Shown: positions 8,507 to 17,589 of the stretch, piece after piece
How positions within the stretch are numbered: the stretch's first letter is position 1
Layout of the letters: each line of letters starts with the position of its first letter
Source: Luteolibacter ambystomatis
Lineage (GTDB): Bacteria > Verrucomicrobiota > Verrucomicrobiia > Verrucomicrobiales > Akkermansiaceae
Assembly: GCF_018137965.1 (NCBI RefSeq)
Contig: NZ_CP073100.1
Span: forward strand, 992,001-1,056,000
DNA: 64,000 bases
Reading direction: 5' to 3'
Position numbers and translations under genes: made by a program
Notes under the pieces: model-generated
Database searches by the model: none
What the model was told of the DNA's origin: nothing
Seen by the model: only the letters and a program-made list of their open reading frames with translations

Positions 8507-8806
8507 ATGAAGTTCTTGTGGGTCATCGTGACACCATTGCTGCTGCTGGCCTCCTGCCAGCGGGATTCGAACAAGGCCGCACCGGAAACCTCCCAGCCCG
8601 CGAAGCCGTTGCCGGACGCAGCCGTGCCCGCAACCCTGATCGGCCTGCCGCTCAAGGAAGCGGAGGACTTGGCCGATCATGCGAAGATTCCCCACCGGGT
8701 GATTTCGATCGATGGCCAGACGCGGCCGGTGACGATGGATTACCGCACCGACCGCCTGAATTTCACGGTCGTAAAGGGCGTGGTGACGGCGGTGAAAAAG
8801 GGCTGA
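8507..8806 (+). CDS. Lipoprotein with peptidase-inhibitor I78-like domain
   Basis: This 99-residue protein starts with a lipoprotein signal peptide (FLWVIVTPLLLLASC, lipobox LLASC). A Pro-rich linker and a small domain follow with IGLPLKEAEDLADHA then VTMDYRTDRLNFTVVKG. The order Gly, Ala-rich helix, VT.D.R.DRLN and a terminal V..V strand matches the I78 (potato inhibitor I-like) family. The expected role is inhibition of an extracytoplasmic serine protease. It ends 4 bases before the stop of the convergent NAT-like gene. The call is by motif only. Confidence 0.65.
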   Translation: MKFLWVIVTPLLLLASCQRDSNKAAPETSQPAKPLPDAAVPATLIGLPLKEAEDLADHAKIPHRVISIDGQTRPVTMDYRTDRLNFTVVKGVVTAVKKG

Positions 8807-8810
8807 TCGG

Positions 8811-9698
8811 TCAGCCATTGCCTGGTCCGGCCTCCTCCTGTGCGAGCGCCGTGCGTGAACCCGGAGGGGGTGGCGTCGGTTCGTCCGGTGGCAGCCGGTC
8901 CACGATTTCCTCGCTGAGACCGATGGTTTCCAGCAGCAGATGGCGGCGGGTTTCCGGAGTGGCGGGCTCCCGGGTCACGGTGCCATCCGCACGGAAGGTG
9001 ATGAGATTGCCGAAAGCCATGCCCACGACTTCCTCGCCCCGGTTGATGCGGATGGTGAGCTCGTGATTGAAGGGACTCCATGGGCGGGTGCGTTCGTGCA
9101 TGTCCTGGAACTCGGCATCGGTGGCCTCGAAGGTTTCGAGACGGCACTCGAAGCCATCCGTCTTGTGAAGTGGCCGCCATCCAACGTGGAAGCGTCCCTC
9201 CTTCATGGCCACCTTCAGGCCCCACGCGGGATGGGGGATGACGGTTTCGATTTCCGGATCGATCAGCAGCGGCTCCCCGCAGAGCATGGCGGAATCAACC
9301 AGGTAGCGCCTGCCATCGAAAGTCACGGTCACCGTCCCGTGGTTGGGTGGCAGGACCGGTGCGGCCATCATCGTGCCGATGCCCCGGATTGCCGTGTAGC
9401 CGAGGGAGGAAAGGAACGCGTGCAGCGGACCCGCACCCGCCCAGCAGGTGCCGCCGGTACCGTGCGTGAGCCAGGTCTCGAAGTAGTCCACCGGATCGCT
9501 GCCGGGCAGAGGCCCGGGATTGCGCTCGCGGATGTGGATCATCTTCCGCACATTGTCGAAAGGGATGTGACGGCCCCATGCGGCGTAAAGCGGAGTCAAT
9601 CCCGCGAGGCTGATTTCCGGATACTGGTGGAAGCCAAGCTTTTCCAGGACGCGTTCGACGAGAGAGGCGGGAAGGGCTTCGGACATGAGTTCATTCAT
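8811..9698 (-). CDS. Arylamine N-acetyltransferase-like protein
   Basis: This 295-residue protein of the NAT fold would transfer an acyl group from an acyl-CoA to an arylamine or similar nucleophile. The Cys-His-Asp triad can be placed: Cys in GTGGTCWAGAGPLHAFL (the family's RGGxCFExN region), His in NHGTVTV and Asp in RYLVDSAM. The N-terminal IPFDNVRKM corresponds to the family's PFENL segment. The Cys-region sequence differs from classical Nat enzymes, so the substrate may be unusual. A Pro-rich C-terminal tail is extra. REP copy 4 lies 44 bases upstream of its start. Confidence 0.72.
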   Translation of the reverse strand: MNELMSEALPASLVERVLEKLGFHQYPEISLAGLTPLYAAWGRHIPFDNVRKMIHIRERNPGPLPGSDPVDYFETWLTHGTGGTCWAGAGPLHAFLSSLGYTAIRGIGTMMAAPVLPPNHGTVTVTFDGRRYLVDSAMLCGEPLLIDPEIETVIPHPAWGLKVAMKEGRFHVGWRPLHKTDGFECRLETFEATDAEFQDMHERTRPWSPFNHELTIRINRGEEVVGMAFGNLITFRADGTVTREPATPETRRHLLLETIGLSEEIVDRLPPDEPTPPPPGSRTALAQEEAGPGNG

Positions 9699-9742
9699 GC
9701 GGATATCCGCAGGCTGGGCGCAATCCTGATCTGAGGATCATC

Positions 9743-9905
9743 GTAGCCGGAGTCGTGAGACTTCGGGCGGGGTGGGTTCACCCGTATCCCATGAGATCAG
9801 TTTTCTTCCGATGACCTTCCACATCGCTGCCGGTAGTTAAGAAGAAACCAGCCCCGTCACTCCTGTGGGAATCCTCCCAGCCTGAAGTCTTACGACTCCA
9901 GCTAC
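9743..9905. repeat. REP palindrome pair, copy 4
   Basis: The left unit is GTAG, arms CCGGAGTC and GACTTCGG, loop GTGA, tail GCGGGGTGGG. The right unit on the minus strand is GTAG, CTGGAGTC, GTAA, GACTTCAG, GCTGGG. C-G in the left arm pair replaces T-A in the right, a compensatory change within one element. It lies between two minus-strand genes. Confidence 0.87.
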
Positions 9906-9911
9906 AAGAAA

Positions 9912-11186
9912 TCACACCACCGTGTGCGCCCAGAAGGTCACGGCATCGCCCAGGCTGGCAATCATCCGCACGTGGCTGTCCTGGGAGATGACGAAACCGA
10001 TCACCGATGGCTCCACGGAGCACAGCCGGTACACCGCGCGGTGCCGCGTGCCGTCGTTCTGCACGTTCCAACTGCTGACGTGGGTGCCATCGAGATCGTG
10101 CGCTTGTCCGACCTGAAAGACGTTCCGGTCCACGCGGATCTCGCCACCGAAGCCGATGACGCACAGCCGCTGGTCAATGACGAGGGCACCATCCACCTGC
10201 ATCATGTCCGAGAAGAATCGTGCCAGTTCGAAGAAGGCTTCTTCCAGCCGGTCCAGTTCCGGATCGCGGCTGTTGCGGAAGACATGCCACGCGTCCTCTA
10301 CGGTGGAGTTCTCCGTGCAGAGTTGCCCCACACGGCGGATGATCGCCTGGAGCAGTTTGCGGAAGCGCATGCCCGCCACATCCGGCATGGCGGAGTATTT
10401 GCAATCGATCCAGCGGGTGGCGGTCTCGATGCCTTCCTCGCCCGCAGGCAGGAAGACGAGGCTTCCGCCGTGGCCGCTGGTGCGGACAAGATTGATGATC
10501 CGCTTCACGAACTGGAGCGAGATCAGGTGCGCGAGTTCGGCATAGGACTCGTCATCCAAGGTGGGCACGAGGCAGCCGGGATCGAACTCGGAGACGAGGC
10601 CGCGGCGCAGGTGGGCGAAGCGGTCGCTGAGCAGGCGGGACTGGAAAACATCCATGCGCGGTCCGTGGAATTCGCGTCCGCGCCACTCCGCGATCAGGCC
10701 ATAGCCCTCGTAGAATAGCAGCCAGCCGGGATCGCGGACGTGGATGATCGGGTAGGGGACATCGTTGCCCAGTGGCTTGCGACCGCCGGCGACGAGGTTC
10801 ATCCAGCGCGGACCGGTATTGAGGATGCCCCAGATGCGCAGGCCTTTGTCACGGTCCGGCCACACCGCGACCACCGAGTGGAAGAAACTGGCGGCGGGGC
10901 TGAGGCGCTTGATTTCATTCGCCGTCAGTTTCGCGGGAACGGTGAAGCGCACGGCGTGGATGCCATCGGGAGGGCCATCGGCATCGGCGAATGCATCGGG
11001 TGGTGCGAGCATCACGCGGGTGCGGACGGAGCGGCCTTCCTCCTTCAACAGGCTAGCGGCATAGAGGGTGTCGCAGACATCCTGGATCTCCTTTTCCGAA
11101 GGACAGTCGGGATGGCTCTCCAACAGGCCGTGGAACTGGAGGATCAGCCCTTGCAAGGTCGGTTCGGAAAGCGGCGCGGCGGGCAT
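9912..11186 (-). CDS. DAC (DisA-fold) domain protein, putative sensor or diadenylate cyclase
   Basis: This 424-residue cytoplasmic protein has a large unassigned N-terminal part (1-310). Its C-terminal domain carries the two hallmark DAC motifs: DGALVIDQ at about 332, and GTRHRAVYRL at about 379 followed by FVISQDSHVRMI. In DisA/CdaA these DGA and RHR motifs bind ATP for c-di-AMP synthesis, and both are present here. I recall related proteins being named DACNV or DACNG probable sensor domains, so this may be a ligand-binding relative instead of a cyclase. The N-terminal half contains no helix-hairpin-helix or transmembrane segment, unlike DisA or CdaA. It stands alone, flanked upstream by the ceramidase gene in the opposite direction. 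Confidence 0.7.
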   Translation of the reverse strand: MPAAPLSEPTLQGLILQFHGLLESHPDCPSEKEIQDVCDTLYAASLLKEEGRSVRTRVMLAPPDAFADADGPPDGIHAVRFTVPAKLTANEIKRLSPAASFFHSVVAVWPDRDKGLRIWGILNTGPRWMNLVAGGRKPLGNDVPYPIIHVRDPGWLLFYEGYGLIAEWRGREFHGPRMDVFQSRLLSDRFAHLRRGLVSEFDPGCLVPTLDDESYAELAHLISLQFVKRIINLVRTSGHGGSLVFLPAGEEGIETATRWIDCKYSAMPDVAGMRFRKLLQAIIRRVGQLCTENSTVEDAWHVFRNSRDPELDRLEEAFFELARFFSDMMQVDGALVIDQRLCVIGFGGEIRVDRNVFQVGQAHDLDGTHVSSWNVQNDGTRHRAVYRLCSVEPSVIGFVISQDSHVRMIASLGDAVTFWAHTVV

Positions 11187-11288
11187 GACACCAGGCTGCT
11201 GCGTCTTGCCCGGAAATCAAGGCGGCTTCGTGCATTTCATGGGTTTGCGGTGGACAGGAAACGGCCCCCGGAGAAAGGATGCCGGGCA

Positions 11289-12737
11289 GTGAGCAGCGGC
11301 TTGGAAGAGCAAGGGAATGAACCATCCGGCAAACCGCGGCGCGGATGCTTGGCGCGGCTCGGACGGTTGGCGTTGTATGGGGTGGCGGTCGTCGCCCTGC
11401 TGGTGGTGGTCAGCGTGAAGCCAGTGGACCGCGAGCCGTATTTCACGACTCATTATCATGAGGAGACCCGGCGGCATTTCGAAGAAAGCGTGAAGACCTA
11501 TCGACCGGGAACCGGTGCGCTCAAGGCGGGCTTTGGTAAGGCGCGGCTCTCGCCCGAACTCAGGGCGGCGGAGGATGATCCGGAACAGGGGAAATTCAAA
11601 TGGCTGCCGATGGCGGGCTACAATTCCCGCGGCGACAAGCCGACCGAGGGCATCCACGATGACCTGTGGGCGAAGGCGGTGGCCATGGAGGTGAGCGGCC
11701 GCAGGCTGGTGATGTTGCGGTTGGATGCCCTGATCATCCCGCATGATGTCTCGGACGCGGTGGTGAAGGAGCTTTCCGCCAGGCATGGCCTGAAGCGCGA
11801 GGAGATCTACTTCTCCGCCACGCATACCCACAGCGGGATAGGCGGCTGGGGACCGGACCCGATTTCGGAGGCCTTCAGCGGAGGATACAACGCGGGCATC
11901 CCGAAGTGGTTCGTGCGGCAGTTGGTCACGGCGGCGGACGATGCGCTCGGGCACATGGAACCGGCCTCGCTGGGCGGCGGGCGCTTTCACGAGCCGGACT
12001 ACGTGCGGAACCGTCTGGCGAAGACCTGGGGCCGCGTCGATGACGAGTTCAGCTATCTGCTTCTCAAGCAGCAGGGTGGTACCACGGGGGTGATCGGCGT
12101 CTACAATGCCCATGCGACCTGCCTGTCCGGCGAGAATATGAAGCTCAGCGCGGATTATCCCGGCTACTGGGAACGTCGTATCGAGGAAAAGACCGGCGGT
12201 TTCGCGATGTACATGGCAGGTGCGGTGGGCAGCCATGGGCCGGAATACGGCTACCGGGATTTCGAGGGGGCGCGGAAGATGGGGGAAGCCTTGGCGGATG
12301 ATCTCCTGAAACGGCTGCCGGAAACAAAGCTGGAATCGGAAACGACGCTGGGTGCCTTCGGGCTCGATCTGGGTCTTCCGGAATCGCAGGTGCGGGTGAC
12401 GGATACATGGTGTTTGCGGCCGACGGTGACCAGCAGATTGATCCCGGTGGAGCAGCAGACGTATCTGCAGGTGGTGCGCCTCGGCGACGGGCTGTGGTTC
12501 TCGACGCCGTGCGATTTCAGTGGCGAACTGGCGCTCGACCTGAAGGCCCCGCTGGAACTGCGCGGCTATCATGCCACCGTGACAAGCTTCAATGGTGACT
12601 ACATCGGCTATGTGGTCCCGCAGCACTACTTCGACTATACGAAATACGAATCCCGGGCCATGTCGTTCTACGGCCCGTATGTCTCGCCCCACTTCATGGA
12701 TTGGATGCGGCGGATGGCGGACATGGTGGCGAAGTGA
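11289..12737 (+). CDS. Neutral/alkaline non-lysosomal ceramidase-type hydrolase
   Basis: This 482-residue protein is built on the N-terminal catalytic domain of neutral ceramidase, a zinc amidase cleaving the N-acyl bond of ceramides. It has an N-terminal transmembrane anchor (LALYGVAVVALLVVVSV), then GFGKARLSPE, a metal-ligand region SATHTHSGIGGWG, VYNAHATCLS and, near the end, FNGDYIGYVVP with ESRAMSFYGPY. The C-terminal Ig-like domain of full ceramidases is absent, as in many PVC homologues. The start is a GTG, the most downstream candidate before the anchor; a much longer frame is open upstream but runs antisense through the DAC gene. The substrate is inferred. Confidence 0.8.
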   Translation: MSSGLEEQGNEPSGKPRRGCLARLGRLALYGVAVVALLVVVSVKPVDREPYFTTHYHEETRRHFEESVKTYRPGTGALKAGFGKARLSPELRAAEDDPEQGKFKWLPMAGYNSRGDKPTEGIHDDLWAKAVAMEVSGRRLVMLRLDALIIPHDVSDAVVKELSARHGLKREEIYFSATHTHSGIGGWGPDPISEAFSGGYNAGIPKWFVRQLVTAADDALGHMEPASLGGGRFHEPDYVRNRLAKTWGRVDDEFSYLLLKQQGGTTGVIGVYNAHATCLSGENMKLSADYPGYWERRIEEKTGGFAMYMAGAVGSHGPEYGYRDFEGARKMGEALADDLLKRLPETKLESETTLGAFGLDLGLPESQVRVTDTWCLRPTVTSRLIPVEQQTYLQVVRLGDGLWFSTPCDFSGELALDLKAPLELRGYHATVTSFNGDYIGYVVPQHYFDYTKYESRAMSFYGPYVSPHFMDWMRRMADMVAK

Positions 12738-12840
12738 GGAGTTGGAGCTTCATCTGAGGAGAGTCTCCAGAGGAGGCTTTGGCTTGGTTTCCAGTGTTCT
12801 CGTTCCAGGGAGACGAACGGATCGACGCCAATACCTCTTC

Positions 12841-12887
12841 CTTTTTGCGTCTTTTGCGTCTTTTGCGCTTCTTTGCGGCTAAAAAAT
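12841..12887. repeat. Short TTTTGCGTC-type dispersed repeat
   Basis: Three tandem TTTTGCG(T/C) units are followed by CTTCTTTGCGGCTAAAAAA. I recognise a similar string (reverse complement: TTAACCGCAAAGG then CGCAAAGA) as a short non-coding repeat dispersed in many bacterial genomes; that is memory, not a search. It lies in the leader upstream of the MFS gene. Confidence 0.5.
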
Positions 12888-12932
12888 CCAGTGCCTTCTT
12901 CCCCTCCGAATCGTGGCGGGTATCGTCCGCGC

Positions 12933-14162
12933 ATGGCCCGCCCGAAGCCCGCGATCATTTTCATCTTCATCACGCTGTTCCTCGATATTTTCGGGATCGG
13001 GGTGATCGTGCCGGTGCTGCCGAAACTGGTGGAGCAGCTCCAGGGCGGAGACGTGCAGGCGGCGGCGCATTCGGTCGGCTGGCTTGGCGCGCTGTATGCG
13101 CTGATGCAGTTCCTGTTCTCGCCGGTGCTGGGGAGCCTTTCGGATCGTTTCGGGCGGCGCCCGGTCATTCTGTTTTCACTGCTCGGTTCCGGGATCGACT
13201 ATCTGGTGCTGGCATGGGCGCCGACCATCGGCTGGCTGTATCTGGCCCGCGCGGTCTCCGGGATCACGGCGGCGAATTTCTCCGCAGCCAGCGCCTACAT
13301 CGCGGATGTGACGCCACCGGAAAAGCGCGCGGCGGGCTTCGGGATGATCGGTGCGGCTTTCGGGCTGGGATTCATTGCCGGTCCGGCAATCGGAGGTGTC
13401 CTCGGGCACTACGGCCTGCGGGTGCCATTCCTGGTGGCGGCGGGGATCACCTTGCTGAACTGGCTGTATGGTGCCTTCGTCCTCCCCGAATCCCTGGCGC
13501 CGGAAAACCGCCGGCCGTTTCACTGGGAAAGCGCGCATCCCTTGAAGGCGCTGCACGCCCTGACACGCTGGCCGCTGGTGTCCGCGCTGGCGGGCACACA
13601 TTTCCTCACGATGCTCGCGGGGAATATCTACCCATGCCTGTGGGTGCTCTACACCGGCCATCGCTATGGCTGGGAAAGCCGCCAGGTGGGGATCTCGCTG
13701 GCCTTGGTCGGCGTGCTCGCGGCGATCGTGCAGGGCGGATTGGCATCGCGGATTCTCAAGGTGATCGGCGAGAGGCGTGGAGTCTTCGTGGGCTTGATTG
13801 CGATGGCGGTGGCGATGACCTGCTACGGCGCGGCTCCGCTCGGCTGGATGGTTTACGGAATCATTGTCATCGGATCGCTGGCGGGCATCGGGTCTCCGGC
13901 CACGCAGTCGATCATTTCCCGGGCCGTGCCTGCGGACGAGCAGGGGGCGGTGCAAGGCGCGCTCAACAGCATCACCAGCGTGTCCGGCATCCTCGCGCCT
14001 TTGGTGTGGACCTCCTTGTTCTCCGTGGCGATCGACCCGAAGCATTCCTTCGGCATTCCCGGACTGCCGTTTTTCATGGCCGGGCTGGTATCGCTGGCAG
14101 CGGCATTGCTGGCGTGGAGGGCCTTCAGGCGTTCACCGGTGGTGGAAGGGCAAGTATCGTAA
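12933..14162 (+). CDS. MFS transporter, TetA-like (TCR/Tet) drug:H+ antiporter
   Basis: This 409-residue inner-membrane protein has about 12 hydrophobic segments. Motif A is intact between TM2 and TM3 (GSLSDRFGRRPVIL), and the first helix reads FITLFLDIFGIGVIVPVLP, typical of TetA-type exporters. SGITAANFSAASAYIADVTP matches the family's TM4-5 region. Export of a small toxic compound by proton antiport is the family role; the substrate cannot be read from sequence. ATG 12933 starts just before TM1; an earlier in-frame TTG would add an unsupported leader. The next gene follows by 36 bases on the same strand. Confidence 0.87.
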   Translation: MARPKPAIIFIFITLFLDIFGIGVIVPVLPKLVEQLQGGDVQAAAHSVGWLGALYALMQFLFSPVLGSLSDRFGRRPVILFSLLGSGIDYLVLAWAPTIGWLYLARAVSGITAANFSAASAYIADVTPPEKRAAGFGMIGAAFGLGFIAGPAIGGVLGHYGLRVPFLVAAGITLLNWLYGAFVLPESLAPENRRPFHWESAHPLKALHALTRWPLVSALAGTHFLTMLAGNIYPCLWVLYTGHRYGWESRQVGISLALVGVLAAIVQGGLASRILKVIGERRGVFVGLIAMAVAMTCYGAAPLGWMVYGIIVIGSLAGIGSPATQSIISRAVPADEQGAVQGALNSITSVSGILAPLVWTSLFSVAIDPKHSFGIPGLPFFMAGLVSLAAALLAWRAFRRSPVVEGQVS

Positions 14163-14198
14163 TGCGAGTGAAAGCGGTGGGAAATACAGGCCGTATCC

Positions 14199-15500
14199 AT
14201 GGCGGTTTTGCTGGCGCACTGGATAAAGCGGTTCCGAGGATGGGGCAGGGAAGGAGCGGGTGTCTGGCTCGGCTTGGGGCTTGTCACGGCTGTGTCGTCC
14301 GCATTGGACGTGTGGGAGCAGCCACCGATTGATTACTCGAAGGCGGCGGCGAAGGACCCGGCGGGAACGCTTGGTCAGGCGCTGGCGGACGGGTCGCTGA
14401 AACTCACCGCCACCACGCCGCTGGAACGGATGAAGGAGGTGCTCGTGCTGCTGAAGATCCCGGTGGAATCGCAGGTGCTGGTATTCTCGAAGACCAGCAA
14501 GCAGAACCCGCTGATCGATCCGGGGAATCCGCGGGCGCTGTATTTCTCCGAGAATGCCTACGCCGGATACGTGCCGGGCGGGCAGATGGAGATCATCGCC
14601 CATGATTCCGTGCTGGGCCCCGTTTACCGGACCATCGATCTCGGCGGTGAGGTGAAAGTGCCGGTGATGCATCGCCAGACTTCGGATTGCTTGTCGTGTC
14701 ATGGCACGGCGCGCACGCTGGACGTCCCGGGCGTGATGGTGCGCTCGGTCTTCGCCGATGCGGACGGGCGGCCCTTGTTGGAATTCGGCAGCACGGATGT
14801 GAACGCCACGACGCCGCTGGAGCAACGCTGGGGTGGCTACTACGTGACCGGCCGTAGTTCGCTGCCGCATCTGGGGAACCGCTTTTTCCGTCGCGGTGAG
14901 ACGCCACAGCCGCCCACGGAGGCCGTGCAACTCGATCGGGTGGACCAGTCCCTCGATCCCGTGAAATATCCGCGGGCCACCAGCGACATCGTGGCGCTGC
15001 TGGTGCTGGAGCACCAATGCCAGCTCTATAACCTCATGACCTCCGCGTCCTACCGCCATCGGCGGATGAGCTGGATGGCACGGGCTTTCGATCCGAAGGC
15101 GGACCCGGACACGGGCACGGCGGGCAAACTGGCGGATGATGACGCTGTAAAAATCGTGGATGCCCTTTTGTTCAAGGATGCCGCACCGATGGGCGATGGC
15201 GTGGAAGGAGACGAGGCATTCCAGTCGGTGTTTATGAAACGCTTCCCGGTCACCCGCGAAGGCGATTCGCTGGCGGACTTCCATCTCGGCGCGAAGCTTT
15301 TCAAGAACCGCTGCTCTTACATGATCTATTCGGAGGTTTTCGCCTCGTTGCCGGTCCGGGTGAAAACGGCGGTGGTGAAGAGGCTGCGGGGAATACTGGA
15401 GGCGGACGGGGAAACGCCTGGCTACGAATACCTGAAAAAGCCCGAGCGCGAGCGCATTGTGGCGATTTTGCGGGAAACGCTTCCCATTTACGGTCAATAG
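14199..15500 (+). CDS. Uncharacterised exported protein with one CxxCH haem-binding motif
   Basis: This 433-residue protein has an N-terminal hydrophobic segment ([18 protein letters not shown]). It has one c-type haem motif, [12 protein letters not shown], near residue 165, in a region otherwise unlike small cytochromes c. Conserved-looking blocks are [20 protein letters not shown] and a [11 protein letters not shown] segment. A later Cys ([11 protein letters not shown]) could matter. I do not recognise a named family; similar proteins occur in Planctomycetota and Verrucomicrobiota as far as I recall. A periplasmic electron-transfer role is suggested by the haem motif only. It follows the MFS gene closely and ends about 140 bases before fabV. 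Confidence 0.6.
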   Translation: MAVLLAHWIKRFRGWGREGAGVWLGLGLVTAVSSALDVWEQPPIDYSKAAAKDPAGTLGQALADGSLKLTATTPLERMKEVLVLLKIPVESQVLVFSKTSKQNPLIDPGNPRALYFSENAYAGYVPGGQMEIIAHDSVLGPVYRTIDLGGEVKVPVMHRQTSDCLSCHGTARTLDVPGVMVRSVFADADGRPLLEFGSTDVNATTPLEQRWGGYYVTGRSSLPHLGNRFFRRGETPQPPTEAVQLDRVDQSLDPVKYPRATSDIVALLVLEHQCQLYNLMTSASYRHRRMSWMARAFDPKADPDTGTAGKLADDDAVKIVDALLFKDAAPMGDGVEGDEAFQSVFMKRFPVTREGDSLADFHLGAKLFKNRCSYMIYSEVFASLPVRVKTAVVKRLRGILEADGETPGYEYLKKPERERIVAILRETLPIYGQ

Positions 15501-15643
15501 AATACGTGGCTGCCAGGATGCCGGGACGGTTCGGCTTGTTCAAAGCTTGCACAGTGTCCACCGTTGCGGTTCACGATTTGTCCAGCCGGACGGCAGCGGG
15601 GTTCCCGCGTCCGGCGTCCGATCCGAACACACGATCCACCACC

Positions 15644-16834
15644 ATGATTATTTCTCCCAAGGTCCGCGGTTTCATCTGCACCACCGCCCATCCGGAAGGT
15701 TGCGCCAAGCACGTGGCAGACCAGATCGCCGTGGTCAAATCCCGCGGCCCGATCGCCAACGGCCCGAAGAAGGTGCTCGTGATCGGCTCCTCCACCGGCT
15801 ACGGCCTGTCCTCCCGCATCGCCGCCGCCTTCGGTTCGGATGCCGCCACCATCGGCGTGTTCTTCGAGCGACCGGGTGAGGAGAGCCGCCCCGCCACCGC
15901 CGGCTGGTACAATTCCGCCGCTTTCGAGAAGGAAGCCGCCGCCGCCGGCCTCTACGCCCGCTCCTTCAATGGTGACGCTTTTTCCGATGCGATGAAGGCC
16001 GAGGTGATCGCCGCCATCAAGGCCGACCTCGGCCAGGTCGATTGCGTGGTCTACAGCCTCGCCTCGCCGCGCCGCACCGATCCGAAGACTGGTGAAGTGT
16101 ACTCGTCCGTGCTCAAGCCGATCGGTCAGAGCTACTCGGCGAAGAACCTCAATACCAACACCGGCGTGGTGAACGAGGTGTCCATCGAGCCCGCACAGGG
16201 CGATGACATCCCGCAGACCGTGGCAGTGATGGGCGGTGAGGACTGGATGTTCTGGATGGACGCACTGCTTGAGGCCGGTGTGCTGGCCGAAGGCGTGCAG
16301 ACCGTAGCCTACTCCTACATCGGGCCGGAAGTGACCTGGCCGATCTACAAGCAGGGCACCATTGGCAAGGCCAAGGAAGATCTCGAGCGCGTGCAGCGCG
16401 AGCTCGATGCCAAGCTCGCACCGCTCAAGGGCAAGGCCTGGGTGTCCGTGAACAAGGCGTTGGTGACGCAGGCCAGCTCCGCCATCCCGGTGGTGCCGCT
16501 CTACATTTCCCTCCTCTACAAGGTGATGAAGGACGAGGGTACGCACGAGGACACCATCGAGCAGATGGATCGCCTGTTCCGCGACCGGATGTACAACGGC
16601 AACCCGCAGCCGGACGAAGCCGGTCGCATTCGCGTGGATGACTGGGAAATGGCCCCGGCCGTGCAGTCCCTCGTCGGCGAGCGTTGGAAGGAAGTGAACA
16701 CCGAGAATCTCGGTGAGCTGGGTGACTTTGCAGGCTACCAGTCGAGCTTCCTTCGTCTCTTCGGCTTCGGCTTGGAAGGCGTGGACTACGCCGCGGATAC
16801 CAATCCGGCGATTGGCGTGCCGTCGATCAAGTAA
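15644..16834 (+). CDS. fabV: Enoyl-[acyl-carrier-protein] reductase FabV
   Basis: This catalyses the last, NADH-dependent reduction of each fatty-acid elongation cycle. The 396-residue length fits FabV (about 400) and not FabI (about 260). Recognisable parts are the Rossmann motif [17 protein letters not shown], the acidic NAD-binding [17 protein letters not shown], and the active site [16 protein letters not shown] then [10 protein letters not shown] (Tyr-x8-Lys). FabV enzymes are naturally tolerant of triclosan. I selected ATG 15644 because [17 protein letters not shown] is the conserved N-terminus; the upstream open frame is not homologous. A strong intrinsic terminator follows. Confidence 0.95.
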   Translation: MIISPKVRGFICTTAHPEGCAKHVADQIAVVKSRGPIANGPKKVLVIGSSTGYGLSSRIAAAFGSDAATIGVFFERPGEESRPATAGWYNSAAFEKEAAAAGLYARSFNGDAFSDAMKAEVIAAIKADLGQVDCVVYSLASPRRTDPKTGEVYSSVLKPIGQSYSAKNLNTNTGVVNEVSIEPAQGDDIPQTVAVMGGEDWMFWMDALLEAGVLAEGVQTVAYSYIGPEVTWPIYKQGTIGKAKEDLERVQRELDAKLAPLKGKAWVSVNKALVTQASSAIPVVPLYISLLYKVMKDEGTHEDTIEQMDRLFRDRMYNGNPQPDEAGRIRVDDWEMAPAVQSLVGERWKEVNTENLGELGDFAGYQSSFLRLFGFGLEGVDYAADTNPAIGVPSIK

Positions 16835-16856
16835 GCCGCCTGACAGTTTGATTTCC

Positions 16857-16892
16857 AAAAGCGCTCCGGTTCATGCCGGGGCGCTTTTTTTG
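16857..16892 (+). terminator. Intrinsic terminator after fabV
   Basis: A GC-rich stem (AAGCGC-T-CCGG pairing with CCGG-G-GCGCTT) has a 6-base loop and is followed directly by a run of seven T. It lies 22 bases after the fabV stop. Confidence 0.88.
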
Positions 16893-16995
16893 AGATGCTC
16901 CGCCGGGATGTGGGGGGAAGCTCCAGCTTTCCCTCTTCGGGAAAGGATGACGTTCGGCCTGTCCGCCACCGCCAACCGGAGCTGGCAGAGACGAT

Positions 16996-17018
16996 TCGAA
17001 AGCGGAGCTTTCGACTAC
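16996..17018 (-). repeat. Solitary REP-like hairpin with GTAG head
   Basis: Read on the minus strand it is GTAG followed by perfect 8-base arms TCGAAAGC and GCTTTCGA around loop TCC. The head-plus-hairpin layout matches the REP units elsewhere, but the stem is unrelated and there is no inverted partner. The surrounding 16,900-17,110 stretch between fabV and the HxlR gene contains other short inverted repeats (AAGCTCCAGCTT; CTTTCCC and GGGAAAG) and no convincing gene. Confidence 0.5.
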
Positions 17019-17130
17019 ATTGGAGCCTCGACCCTGCCTTGCGCGTTCTATCGAGAGGGAGAGCCAGGAGTTTCGATACGCCCTCCTGGTTGGAGGTTCC
17101 TATTTCAGAGAAGCGTGCTAGAATGCTTCC

Positions 17131-17496
17131 GTGAAGGCCGCGCGGGATTACTCACCTCCAATCGATTTCCTGCGTGATCAATGCCCTGTGAGGGCGGCAT
17201 TGGATGTGTTGAGAGGACGCTGGAAACCGTCGATCCTGTGGGAACTGAAGGATCGGCCGCGGCGTTTTTCGGACATCCAGTGCGCGTTGGAAGGCGCGAG
17301 CGCCCAGTCGCTGACGTTGCAGCTGCGGCAACTGGAGGCCGATGAGGTGATCATCCGCACGATCTATCCGGAAATTCCGGTGCGGGTGGAATACCATCTC
17401 AGCGAGCACGGACGGACGCTGGCCGGATTGATGGATCAACTGGAGCTGTGGGGACAGGCGCATCTGGCGCGAAAGACCCGGAGCGGTGGAGGGTGA
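17131..17496 (+). CDS. HxlR-family transcriptional regulator
   Basis: This 121-residue winged-helix DNA-binding protein has the family pattern CPVRAALDVLRGRWKPSILW, then RFSDIQCALEGASAQSL with LRQLEADEVIIRTIYP, and VEYHLSEHGRTL near the end. The conserved N-terminal Cys, which senses oxidants or electrophiles in HxlR/YodB/HypR members, is present in DQCPVR. The start is GTG. It is followed on the same strand by an azoreductase gene with a palindromic operator candidate between them. This matches the YodB-AzoR logic of Bacillus, in which quinone or diamide stress relieves repression of the reductase. Confidence 0.88.
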   Translation: MKAARDYSPPIDFLRDQCPVRAALDVLRGRWKPSILWELKDRPRRFSDIQCALEGASAQSLTLQLRQLEADEVIIRTIYPEIPVRVEYHLSEHGRTLAGLMDQLELWGQAHLARKTRSGGG

Positions 17497-17525
17497 CGGG
17501 GACGTTTTGCCGTCCACTCACATTT

Positions 17526-17542
17526 TGTTGAGCAGCTCAACA
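17526..17542. promoter_or_regulatory. Candidate HxlR operator upstream of azoR
   Basis: Perfect 7-base arms TGTTGAG and CTCAACA are separated by CAG, and the palindrome is flanked on both sides by the direct repeat CATTTTG. It is centred about 55 bases before the azoR ATG, in the 93-base gap after the regulator gene. Binding is inferred from position and symmetry. Confidence 0.5.
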
Positions 17543-17589
17543 TTTTGGGACGAAGCGCCCGATCCGTGTGGATGGCAAGCTCGAGGCGT

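Noticed and set aside
11217..12692. 491-codon open frame on the minus strand opposite the ceramidase gene
   Set aside because: Antisense shadow; the plus-strand ceramidase motifs are complete.
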